Source: Gongronella butleri (lineage: Eukaryota; Mucoromycota; Mucoromycetes; Mucorales; Cunninghamellaceae). From it: a DNA stretch of 64,000 nt. Each line of letters starts with the position of its first letter. Positions within the stretch are counted from its first letter, which is position 1. Positions 44,564-53,533 of this stretch are shown one piece after another. The stretch lies in NCBI GenBank assembly GCA_025201375.1, contig JAIWZP010000035.1, forward strand, positions 124,001 through 188,000, in the 5' to 3' direction. The position numbers and the translations under genes were made by a program. The notes beneath the pieces are model-generated. The model saw only the letters and a list, made by a program, of their open reading frames with translations. It was not told the origin of the DNA and did not search any database.

Positions 44564-45589
44564 ATGGTCCTCTCAACGACGCAAAAGGCACAACTCGTTG
44601 CACTTCGAAACAACGGTTGTACGACTGCGGAATTGGCTCGCCAATTCGGCGTGTCTGAACAATCTGTTAGATCTACAGTTAGGCGATGTACAGAACGAGG
44701 CCACTACGCTCGCCAAGAGGGGTCAGGGCGCCCACAAAAGCTCTCAGACGCGGACCTGCGACGCTTGCGACGCCTTGTAGTCAACGAGCGACGTGCAACA
44801 CTTGACCAGATTCGCGACATGTCTGACATGAATGTGTCGAGTCGTACCATTCGACGTCGTCTGCATGAAATGGGCATACACTCGCGTATTGCCAAGAGAA
44901 AACCCTTCGTTTCGACTGCACAGGCGGCAAAGCGACTTGCTTTTGCTAGGAGACACGCAAAGTGGACGGTAGACGAGTGGAAAAAAGTGCTATTTACCGA
45001 TGAGTCCTCGTTCGAAATCGGCAAGAACTCTCGCCGCGTCCGTGTCTGGCGCACAGCTAACGAAGCAGACCACCAGGACTCTCTTGCCCCCACGTTTAAG
45101 AGCGGGCGCACGTCGCAAATGGTTTGGGGTGGTATCCAGCATGGAAAAAAGACGGAGCTCGCGCTATTCGAGAAACACGGGCCCAATGACCGCAGCACAA
45201 GGTCGACTGCGGAAGACTACGTGCGTGTCGTGTATGAGGGACCTTTGAAGAAGTTTTTTGGGCGCAAAAGGACCATCATACTCATGGAAGATGGCGCGAT
45301 GATCCACCGTGCAAACGTGTCTAAGCAATGGATTGCTAAAAAGAAGATTAAGAAGATGGATTGGCCCGCGAGCTCACCGGACCTCAATCCAATCGAAAAT
45401 CTTTGGAAAAAGATGAAGGCGCGCGTTCAAGATCGATTTCACGAGGGAATGGAGTTGGGGGAGTTTCGAGAGGTTCTAAAGGAGGTCTGGAACGAGTTTG
45501 AGCCCAACGACTGGAACAGGCTCATCGAGTCGATGCCCAGAAGGATGAAGGCAGTCATCAAGAACAAGGGCACACCCACCCGGTGGTGA
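44564..45589 (+). CDS. Tc1-family DD34E transposase
   Basis: Single exon, 341 aa, start MVLSTTQKAQLVAL; upstream in-frame codons run back into the TIR and flank and are unlikely to be used. The N-terminal paired-like DNA-binding region has two helix-turn-helix units (LRNNGCTTAELARQFGVSEQSV and QIRDMSDMNVSSRTIRRRLHE). A basic GRPQK-type linker sits between them, as in Tc1. The catalytic triad is visible: Asp in VLFTDESSFE, Asp in IILMEDGAMIHRA, Glu in SSPDLNPIENLWKKMK, with about 34 residues between the last two. It would bind the element's own TIRs and carry out cut-and-paste at TA. No stop, frameshift or missing catalytic residue is seen. Confidence 0.95.
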   Translation: MVLSTTQKAQLVALRNNGCTTAELARQFGVSEQSVRSTVRRCTERGHYARQEGSGRPQKLSDADLRRLRRLVVNERRATLDQIRDMSDMNVSSRTIRRRLHEMGIHSRIAKRKPFVSTAQAAKRLAFARRHAKWTVDEWKKVLFTDESSFEIGKNSRRVRVWRTANEADHQDSLAPTFKSGRTSQMVWGGIQHGKKTELALFEKHGPNDRSTRSTAEDYVRVVYEGPLKKFFGRKRTIILMEDGAMIHRANVSKQWIAKKKIKKMDWPASSPDLNPIENLWKKMKARVQDRFHEGMELGEFREVLKEVWNEFEPNDWNRLIESMPRRMKAVIKNKGTPTRW

Positions 45590-45738
45590 TCCCCAGTTGC
45601 CCAACCCCGCCCTCTTTTTTGTATGAATTATTATGTATGTATGATATTAAAGGATCATTGTATGAATTTTGAGAGATCTAGTTACTGTTGCCGATGAGAA
45701 GCACGTAAAAAAGAAATAACGCGTAAAAAATTAAAGTT

Positions 45739-45768
45739 AGAGCGAAACTTTTTTTTGTCCGGGCACTG
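45739..45768. repeat. Right TIR of Tc1-like element
   Basis: 30 bp, perfect inverted copy of 44436-44465, ending GGGCACTG before TA. Confidence 0.95.
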
Positions 45769-45770
45769 TA

Positions 45771-46770
45771 CTGTACGCACGCTACTAGTGAAAAAAGCCG
45801 TTCAAACATTAAAAAATATTCATCCTCGATGTTCTCGGCAACGGATTATTATACAACACATCTTGGCGCTTTTAACGTGTCAAAGGAGTCTCTTGCATGT
45901 CTATCGAATGATACCAGTTTTATCGATGATGGATGGCTAAAACTCACAGAGAAAATTTATTTTTTCATCAAAAATTTTGATCACGATTTGCTCGACAACG
46001 GCCTAATAATCGTGTAACTTTTATTCCAAGTCTTACTAAGAAACAGGGGGCAAAGCATCTAATGGAATGACTTGCAGTGCGCTAGCTACAGTAGCTTGGG
46101 TTTTAACTTTTTGCATCGGTCATTTCACCAGCCTGTAGCCTACTCAGCGTACAAAAATGTGCAAAGCAAAAAAATGAAAAAAATGAAAAAAATAAAAATT
46201 CCATGCAATCCACGCACCTTAATATGGAAGCGTCAAACCTTAAATTTTTGCAAAAAAATCCTGACCAAAGTAGGCACTTTTTATCAGTCGATCGCCGTTC
46301 ATGCGTCACTCTTTGGGCTTTTTTCTTAAATTTAAGGCGACCTGCCATTTTGTCTGCCAATAGCAAAATGTCGGAGTTACCTGTTAGGTATGCATTAATC
46401 ACTCGGAGTTCGAAATTTTCCAAATTAGGCCTTTTCTGAGATTGAAATCTGTGACCCCTGAATGACCCCTGAATTTTTCAAAAATGGTCGTAGCGCTTTG
46501 GTGTTTTAAGCTTTTTTGTTGCAAATTTTGCGTTGAATCCAATGCAGTTGTTATTGATCCGGGTCGGCCAAGTACATGACGAGATAAATGCAGAACAAGA
46601 CAAATTTGAAGTTTCTTGGATTTGCGGGTTCAAAAAAATCGGGTGGACCCATCCCGTAGACAGACCACAGATCATGCCGTGACGCATCTTTCGTCGGCGG
46701 GCAGGTAGGCGGTAAAAAAATTCTGGACGCACAGCAAGCCGCCAAAGTTCGGAAAACACGATTTTTTGTC
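45771..46770. repeat. Repeat block B, part 2: tail segment
   Basis: From about 45815 (aaaatattcatcctcgatgttc) it matches block A 17038-17130, then continues without interruption into sequence matching 18656-19550. This contiguity shows that the 17133-18655 segment is an insertion in A or a deletion in B. No coding content. Confidence 0.75.
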
Positions 46771-47640
46771 TTTCAAGTGAGCAATTTCATCTAGCAAGTA
46801 CTGTAGCAACTAGCATCATCATACTGTATGTACTGTACTTTTTTGTGCCGTGTACTGTGTACAGTATGATACAGTATCATGCTGTAGCTCGAGGCACCTG
46901 CAGCGCTGCAGGTACAGTATTGAAGTGACAACAGACTGACAGTATGATGCAGCAGCAGGTTCTGTCTTCTTCTGTGACGATCGAGTAGCGGGTTATTGAG
47001 AACAAAACGATTTACATTGGAAATCACAACAGCAGATCTAGTAAAACTCACCACGAAGACGTGCCTTGCGCGACGCGCAAAACTGGGCGGCTCCAGGAGC
47101 AACGATGCTGCCTATGCTGCGGCACAAGGGCATGCCAAAATATAATACTGTATCATTGGTACCGGTATATCATATATGAAGTTTGGTGTCAGAATGACAT
47201 TTTACAGTATCATACGTACGCGCATTTAGCTCTTTCAGAGCATCATACTGTATGGCCGTGGTGGTCCGTTGTAAGCAGTAAAATGGCAGCAGATGACGTG
47301 TTCTTGCCAGTAGTTTGAACTTGATGCGATTGTTTAGTGGCAAAGATACACAAAGTATAAAATATGCAAAAAAAAGGGTTTCCCTATAACCATTCTTTCT
47401 TTCTGTGTGCCGATTAAAACTCCAAACAATGCGTTCTGTTCAGCCTACTCGTATCTGAAAGGAATTATCAGTACAAAAGCCGCATACGGTATCATGCTGA
47501 AATACGCAAAAATGTCGAACATGTGATTCTAGTCTATCTTTTTGCGCTCACATATTATTTTACAGTAGCAGAATAGACCTCGGTTGCACTGTAAAAGAGG
47601 CAGCGCCATCCTGGGACAGTATGCATGCTTTAATGGTATG
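46771..47640. repeat. TACTGTA/TACAGTA- and GTATCAT-rich tract
   Basis: Unique-looking AT-rich DNA peppered with tactgta, tacagta, acagtatcat and their reverse forms, especially 46795-46870 and 47145-47250. An 18-bp perfect palindrome (ACCTGCAGCGCTGCAGGT) lies at 46896-46913. No gene recognised. Confidence 0.5.
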
Positions 47641-48086
47641 ATAAATGATTTCACACCTGAGCATTACGCGTTGTTGGAGCAGGCACGCTTTTTTTTTTTT
47701 TTGCGACGCTCTTGTGCAGGTCTGGCCGAGCCAATCAGGTGGAGGCAGGTGCGACGGACAGCCTGGTATGGTGCCTGGTAATACAACCTGCTGTTACTGT
47801 AGATCATGGAAATGTCAAATTTGGGCATCCAAGGCGTACTGTGTAAGGAGGGCCACATGGATCACAAATGACACAATGATGCCGGAAGCCAGGGCCAGGG
47901 TGGGATGCGGGGTCAGGAAGTCCGCCTTGTTCCGCGCACCGCAGTGCGCGCCCATTGCTGCGCTAAAAAAGAATTCAGGAGGTGGGCGCGGGGGGCACAT
48001 GCTCTTAAAGTGGCCGAGTTTTTTTTTTTTTATGTTCTTTTGCTTCTTTTTTTCCTTCATTCGTTCCTTCGCACAATCTTTTATCT
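47641..48086. other. Intergenic region upstream of small gene
   Basis: No domain or spliced gene found. T-runs at 47690-47702 and 48019-48031; pyrimidine-rich stretch before the ATG at 48087. Confidence 0.4.
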
Positions 48087-48506
48087 ATGCCTCGTCTCCC
48101 CACTCTCTTTGCGCAGACTTTGCGCCAGCAACAATGCTTGCATCAGCGGCTCGCCGTCGCAAGTGTCGGGCGGTGTGTCCAATCGACGCTGTTCCAGCAG
48201 CTCAAGACGCAACGCACGTCCTTTTCGACAAGCAGCCAGCAGCGCGTGCACCAGAGCTCTAAACAGCACCAAGAGGCGCACCAACAGCACGACAATTACT
48301 ACTATTACCAGCACGTCGTCACAGAAACGACGATTTTGCACTCATTCCCGCGGCCAAATTTGACACCCACGCTGCATTACACACTGTTTGCAGATTTGAA
48401 CACCTCGTCCGCAAACAATGGCAACAATGATCGAAACAAGAAAAAGACAAAGAAAAAGTGCAAAAATTGTCAAGGTCCGCATGAAACGGACCATTGTCCT
48501 TGTTAA
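48087..48506 (+). CDS. Small protein with N-terminal mitochondrial-like leader and C-terminal zinc knuckle
   Basis: Single-exon frame of 139 aa (MPRLPTLFAQTLRQQQ). The N-terminal 50 residues are rich in Arg, Gln, Leu and Ser and poor in acidic residues, so they could be a mitochondrial targeting sequence. The middle is His/Gln/Tyr-rich (HQQHDNYYYYQH). The C-terminus is Lys-rich and ends CKNCQGPHETDHCPC, a CxxCxxxHxxxxC zinc-knuckle pattern. Family not recognised. A gene is plausible because of the start context after a pyrimidine-rich tract and the cysteine pattern, but there is no splice evidence. Confidence 0.5.
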   Translation: MPRLPTLFAQTLRQQQCLHQRLAVASVGRCVQSTLFQQLKTQRTSFSTSSQQRVHQSSKQHQEAHQQHDNYYYYQHVVTETTILHSFPRPNLTPTLHYTLFADLNTSSANNGNNDRNKKKTKKKCKNCQGPHETDHCPC

Positions 48507-48988
48507 AAATTCCCCTCACGGTCCGTCCAATAGGAAGCCTAGGCCCCCTTTGAGACGACGCTTTCCCCCCCCCTCTCACTCTCCATTCATTCTTCCCCTT
48601 TATGCATTGATTTGTTGTCTGTTTTGATTTTTTTTTTTTTTTTGTTGCCCCCGTTTTCGTAATAAAAAGACGCAGCGCAGCTTAAACGTCGAGGCGATCA
48701 GCGGTCATTTGTGATCAGCACCGTTCCTGGAAATGGATCACGTTGCACCTGGGATGGGTGGCGGTTGAAAAAAGGAGGGGGGCGCCAAAAATAATAAATT
48801 GCTGATGATGGGCGTGTGTCACCATCCTTTTTCTTTTTCTTTTTTTTCTTTGTTGTTGTCGTTGTTGTAGTTTTGATACCAAGCCTCGTTTGCTTTTCCC
48901 CCACACACACCTCTTTTTATTTTTTAACCCCCCTTCCTTTCGTTCTTTTTCATATCTATTTGCCTCTTTTTCTTTTTCTTTCTTATAT
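48507..48988. other. Intergenic gap, 482 bp
   Basis: T-runs at 48628-48643 and an AATAAA-type site near 48660 fit the 3' end of the small gene; a long pyrimidine-rich stretch (48825-48985) fits the promoter of the next gene. Confidence 0.4.
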
Positions 48989-49726
48989 ATGGACGACTTT
49001 CACGTGTATCAAGTAGCGGAGAACCTTGTTCGATCGACGACGCCTGTGTCGTTTCAGTCGTCACGCGGGGAGACGTCGACAAAGCGAGCGTCGACGCCGA
49101 GCAATTATAGCGTGGCGACACCGCCACCGATGCCTCCGCTTGTTTCGCAGATGCCCAGCAATGCCGTGGTGATCCATCCGTCGTCGCCCGACGAGTCGTT
49201 TCATGACTACATCGACCACCAATTCGAAAAGGATGCCGATATTCTCAAAGCCAAGCTGCAGCTCGAGAACAATGACCCATCACGCGCATCCCCAGCTTCC
49301 ATGTCGCCACGGCCGCCATTGCCATCCTCATACGATCCAGAGAATCCGAGCACATTATGGGCCGTGATCCATGGCGACCAGACCAAGCAGCAGCAGGCGC
49401 ATGGCACCGCTGGATTCGCGTACGCGTCCACGAGAGCCGCCATGGACGACGCGCATTTGTCATACGACCGGCCCTGGTGGTCGATGGACCAGGACGATGG
49501 GCTCGTGTCCATTGGCATGTTCCTCTTTGTCTTTGGCTTTGTGCTTCCGCCGTTGTGGTGGATTGGCGCCATCTTTCCTCGGCATTCGGGCCGCAAAGCG
49601 GGAAAAATGGCAAGCAGGTGGAAAATACTCAATCGTTTCATGTCTCTGGGCTTCAGCATCTTGCTTATTATCGCCATCATTGTCCTCGCCGTCCTGTACT
49701 CCCAAGGCGCCCATTCTTCATCATAG
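48989..49726 (+). CDS. Uncharacterised fungal membrane protein with two C-terminal TM segments
   Basis: Single-exon gene of 245 aa, start MDDFHVYQVAENLVR; the upstream open extension is T-run-encoded Phe and is rejected. Residues 1-160 are Ser/Pro-rich and disordered. Then comes a compact C-terminal unit: RPWWSMDQDDGLVSIGMFLFVFGFVLPPLWWIGAIFPR (first hydrophobic span with a PPLWWIG motif), a basic loop, and a second span SLGFSILLIIAIIVLAVLYS. The PPLWWIG signature reminds me of fungal membrane proteins of unknown function, but I cannot name a family. The topology suggests a tail-anchored hairpin with a cytosolic N-terminus. Confidence 0.7.
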   Translation: MDDFHVYQVAENLVRSTTPVSFQSSRGETSTKRASTPSNYSVATPPPMPPLVSQMPSNAVVIHPSSPDESFHDYIDHQFEKDADILKAKLQLENNDPSRASPASMSPRPPLPSSYDPENPSTLWAVIHGDQTKQQQAHGTAGFAYASTRAAMDDAHLSYDRPWWSMDQDDGLVSIGMFLFVFGFVLPPLWWIGAIFPRHSGRKAGKMASRWKILNRFMSLGFSILLIIAIIVLAVLYSQGAHSSS

Positions 49727-49734
49727 CATCTCAC

Positions 49735-49768
<34 letters not shown>

Positions 49769-49950
49769 CTGGGTCTTTTTTCCCCCTTTTTACAACGTTG
49801 TACACTTTTGCCCGCCTTTTGCTTCCTTATAGCATGTAATTCCCATTCCCATTCCCTTGTTTTCTCCCTTGCGCATGCATCCTCAATTGTAGTATTAGAC
49901 CATTTCTTATTTATTCATTACAAACGTAGGGATAAAACATATTTTGAATA

Positions 49951-51063
49951 CTATGCACTGATCCAGTTGTTCATGTTGCCGTCTGTGATAAAAAAAAAAA
50001 GGGGGGGAGGGGAAGAGGTGGCAAGCGTAGGGTTAAGTCAATGGCAAAGTTGGCTATGGGGCGCGCTCTTTTTTTTTTTTTTTTTTCTTGTTTTCAGGGC
50101 TTACCTGCATCGGTTTGGGTTGGCAGGTTGTCGTCGCACTTCCACACGCCATCGACGACAAACTTGTATTGAACGGGTACGCCAGCGGGGGACGAAAGCT
50201 CATGAGCAAAAGTGTTATCGTCTTGTTTTTGCATTTCAATGGATTCTGAGGAGGAAAAGAAGCGTCAGCGCGTCTCCCCATCGTATTCTGCCTGCTAATT
50301 GATGCCATAGCAATAGGAGGCACACACACTTACTTTGCCAGTTATCAAAAGTGCCAGTCAAAAACACTTGGTCGCCGCCATGGGCCCAGACAATCTGAAA
50401 GATTACACATAAAAAAAAGGTTTAGGGAGAGCCTCCATTCTTGAAAACGATCGATGGCGCGTGCCCTTTTCTCTCTGCCCCCCCCTCCCCGTCCCGTTCC
50501 GTCACCCGACTCCGGTCTCCACAAATATAAAAAAATTGGGCGCATGATCCTGTTACCTTTGTGACAACAGGTTGGTCTTTGGGCATCGGAGACTCCACTG
50601 GCTCCTGGGAATTGATTTTTTCTTGCTGAGTGGATGGTAAATTGGCATCATCATCGAGGCACTGCTTGAGGGCGGGGGTGGCCTCGTCGGTGTCCAATGG
50701 ATCGGGGGAAGACGAGATGATGTCGTCGGTAGTGACGGCGGGTGGGACAATGGCAGCGGGCGTTACAATCTCCACCGATTCCTGTTGACGCGCGGGCGTC
50801 TGAGCGAGAGCTTGCTTCTCTGCGTGCGCGTCCAAACTTTGAGTCGACGCATGGCTGTGGCTAGAGCTCGCCGTGGCCGACTGGCCTGGTTCAACGGATT
50901 CATCTGCCGCGCGCTGCGCTTCACGCGGGTGCTGCTGCTGCTGTTGCCCAGCGACACGCGTGGCTTTCGTGGTCTTTTTTTCCACGGTTGTGTCCACATG
51001 ATTCTTCTTTTTGCCGAAAAAACCAAACCAAGAACGTCGATTCGAGGCTTTCCCTTGGGTCAT
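49951..51063 (-). CDS. CBM48 (AMPK-beta-like) protein, Mdg1/Crp1 type
   Basis: Four exons (51063..50557, 50394..50334, 50245..50105, 49982..49951) encode 246 aa. The first exon is disordered and Gln/Ala/Ser-rich with a basic start (MTQGKASNRRSWFGFFGKKK). Exons 2-4 form a glycogen-binding-type CBM48 fold: IVWAHGGDQVFLTGTFDNWQ, then LSSPAGVPVQYKFVVDGVWKCDDNLPTQTDADGNMNNW. The final exon ends NNWISA. AMPK beta subunits carry a further C-terminal ASC domain, absent here. So the layout is closer to the fungal Mdg1/Crp1 proteins, where such modules occur in signalling or DNA-cruciform binding. Substrate and role are not clear from sequence. Confidence 0.8.
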
Positions 51064-51413
51064 AAGATTACAAAAAAAGAAGAGAAAAAAGTTGGGGATC
51101 GAGAAATGGGACGGGGTTGACGGGGGAGGGATTAAACGCGCTTTTTCGTGAAAGGAACAAAAGGAAAAACGATCGATATGTTCCTGTGGGCAAAAATGCG
51201 TGTGATGGGGGGAAAGAGCGAGAATGCGTGTGGGAAGCAAACAAGGAGGTAAAGAAAGAGAGAGAAAAAAAAAAAAAAAAAAAAGGGAGGGAAAAAAAAA
51301 GCTGGATCCATCCTTTTATAGATTTTTATTTTAGTTTGAAGAAAAAAATCTTCTCTTGCGCTATGATGCAAAAAGAAACGAGTGGGAAATTAGCAAAGCG
51401 CGTCATCATCTGA
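51064..51413. other. Intergenic gap between CBM48 gene and Rad9
   Basis: 350 bp containing the CBM48 promoter and the Rad9 3' end (both genes on the minus strand). Purine-rich on the plus strand with a GAGA/A-run near 51255-51300. No gene seen. Confidence 0.4.
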
Positions 51414-52079
51414 TCACCATTGGTTCCATTTTGGTGTCCCAATGGGCTCCAAATTGGCGTCCAATGGATGGCCCGCCCCCTGGATGTTCTTCTCTTTTTT
51501 TTTTCTCTCTCTCTCTTTTTTCTCTTTTTCTTTTTACCTGTGGCGGCTGTTCTTCAAAGAGCTGCTCATCCTCATCGGTGGTAGCATCGTCGTCGCGGTC
51601 GTGTCGCTGCAATTGGGTTGGCAATAGAGGAGGGCGGTGGCCTTGATCGGCATGAAGATCTGCGCGCGGCGGAGATGGCGGATTGCCCGAGAGGGATGAC
51701 GACAGAGTCAGTTGATGCAAGGAGCCAAGGCTAGGCTGAGGATCGGCGTCACGAGAGTCGCGTGACCATGATGGACTTTGTGGGGAAGCATCGCGTGCTC
51801 TGGTTGCTTCAATAGGTGCTGGTGATCTGCGCACGGGCGACCGCGATGCATTGGCCTCCTGCACGCGGCGCGTCGGCACTTGAGCCTCTTTTGGCTGCTG
51901 CTGTTGTTGCTGCTGTTGCTGCTGCGATCGACGACCGCGCGATTGCTGATGCTGCGACGCCATCGGAGGCGCGGCAGCGGGCATTGGCGCAGGATGCGGT
52001 GCCGCATTCGGTTGGTGAGATCCGCCTCGCGACATGACTGCACACCCCAAAAAAAAAATAAACACGTGAGATGCTATTT

Positions 52080-52110
<31 letters not shown>

Positions 52111-53533
52111 ATAAGGAAGAAACCACCTGGCCGTACAGCTGTTTTCCCCCGAGATCACCGAGCCATTGTTGATGCTATGGCCGTCCGAAGCCTGCGATGT
52201 GCTGTCGCCGTTGAATTGTGCCATGACCGCAAGATCTGCATGGACAAGACCAGATTCATTGATCGTGAAAACGACAGGTCTGTCCAAAAAAAATAATAAA
52301 ACGCGTCAATTTCATCCTCTTTTATCGATTGACGGGTACGTACGCGCCCGGATCACCAAATTTGGCGCGCAGAGAAGAGCAAGCGTCCACCGCATAGACA
52401 AGAGCGGCCTGAATGCATGAGCAAAAAAGAAAAAAAAATGTATCAGTACACCGTGCGCGACGCATCCATTTCTCTCCTTTTACCTTGAATTCCTTGACAG
52501 CGACCGTGATATGCCGAGCGCCATTGACGCGACACGTCATAAAGTCGGAGCGCGCAAACTTGAAATTGCTTTGAAAAGGCTTGCCACCTACCAAAAACGA
52601 AAAATGAAAAAAATGAGAAAAACAAGACTTCCACAGAAATTGACGCCGCGCAAGCCCAGTGAATCGTACCCGGCCGAATGACAGACTCGTCCCACGAGGT
52701 CTTGAGATATACAGTGTCGGTGGTAAAGATGAGCGACACATCCTGGATCTGCGGGTGGATGTGGATGAGGCTGTCCAGCAGCAAACCAGGGTCGATCGTC
52801 AGCTCGTGTGCTAGCCTCGACTTGTCAAACAGCACCTGCGTCACGTCGTCCTCCTGGTACCACAGCGAATGTGTCTTGGTCACCCCTGGAAAATGAAAAA
52901 ATGCGTCAAAATTTCGCGTTTTTGCCATTTTTCGCGTTTTGTGTCCATTTTCGCGTGGTCTTTACCGCTCTGGAACACGAATTTGACATTTAGGCGATGG
53001 TCACGAGCCTCGCCACCGGCAGACTCCGTTGTCTTCATTTGCAGCTCCATGTGCTGCACACTGCCCGACTGATTGCGCTTGATGATCTTATACAATGTCT
53101 ATTTTTCCAAGAGTAAACCATCAATTTCTACACCAACACACGTATTGAATGTTTACCTTGGTCAACACGCGGCAGCACACGGTGTCGGTGCCCTGGCGCT
53201 TGATCTTGTACTCTTCAAACAAACGCGGCGAAAGGCGCACAACAGCTTGCGCCGTCATGGACGGGTTGATGGTCCACATGATAAGCTACCCTCCCACCAG
53301 GAAACCGGAAGCGTCAGCGCGTGCGAAAAAAAAGGGCGTGTAGGCAGGTCGATTGTCGTTTACCTGATCACGTTTGGCTTCAAAGTGCAATTCGTCGCCA
53401 AATCGGTGGATTGCCTCGAGGCTGGTGCGAAACGCTGCACAAAAAAAAAGAGCGTTTCAGCGCTGTTTGCAAGCCAACAGAAAATTTAAATACCTTTAAG
53501 CGAGTCTTGGGGTATCTTGACGCGGAACGCCAT
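51414..53533 (-). CDS. RAD9: Checkpoint clamp subunit Rad9
   Basis: Ten exons (53533..53494, 53434..53364, 53285..53157, 53098..52966, 52885..52670, 52587..52484, 52408..52344, 52279..52137, 52037..51538, 51479..51414) splice in frame to 488 aa. The N-terminal 300 residues are the PCNA-like Rad9 core: AFRTSLEAIHRFGDELHFEAKRDQL, SPRLFEEYKIKRQ, LTKTLYKII, the conserved cysteine-bearing FMTCRVNGARHITVAVKEFK and APVVFTINESGLVHADLAVMAQF. The tail is long, disordered and rich in Gln, Pro, Ser and Arg, with a run of about 10 Gln, as expected for the phosphorylated Rad9 tail. It would form the 9-1-1 ring with Hus1 and Rad1 at damaged DNA. The exon 8 donor (GTACGG, 52136) and the last acceptor were chosen to keep frame; a different last acceptor would end at 51406. 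Confidence 0.85.

Larger units (their letters stand above)
44436..45768 (+). mobile_element. Intact Tc1-like transposon, 1333 bp
   Basis: Terminal inverted repeats are identical over 30 bp (44436-44465 and 45739-45768), starting CAGTGCCCGGACAAAAAAAA. TA dinucleotides flank both ends (44434-44435 and 45769-45770), the target-site duplication of the Tc1/mariner superfamily. One uninterrupted transposase gene lies inside on the plus strand. Perfect TIRs plus an intact gene suggest a young, possibly active copy. It is inserted in repeat block B, in a stretch already rich in TACTGTA motifs. The corresponding place in block A (about 17010) lacks it. Confidence 0.93.

Noticed and set aside
49951..51063. 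AMPK beta subunit
   Set aside because: The glycogen-binding CBM48 module is present, but the C-terminal ASC domain needed to bind alpha and gamma subunits is missing, so a Mdg1/Crp1-type protein fits better.
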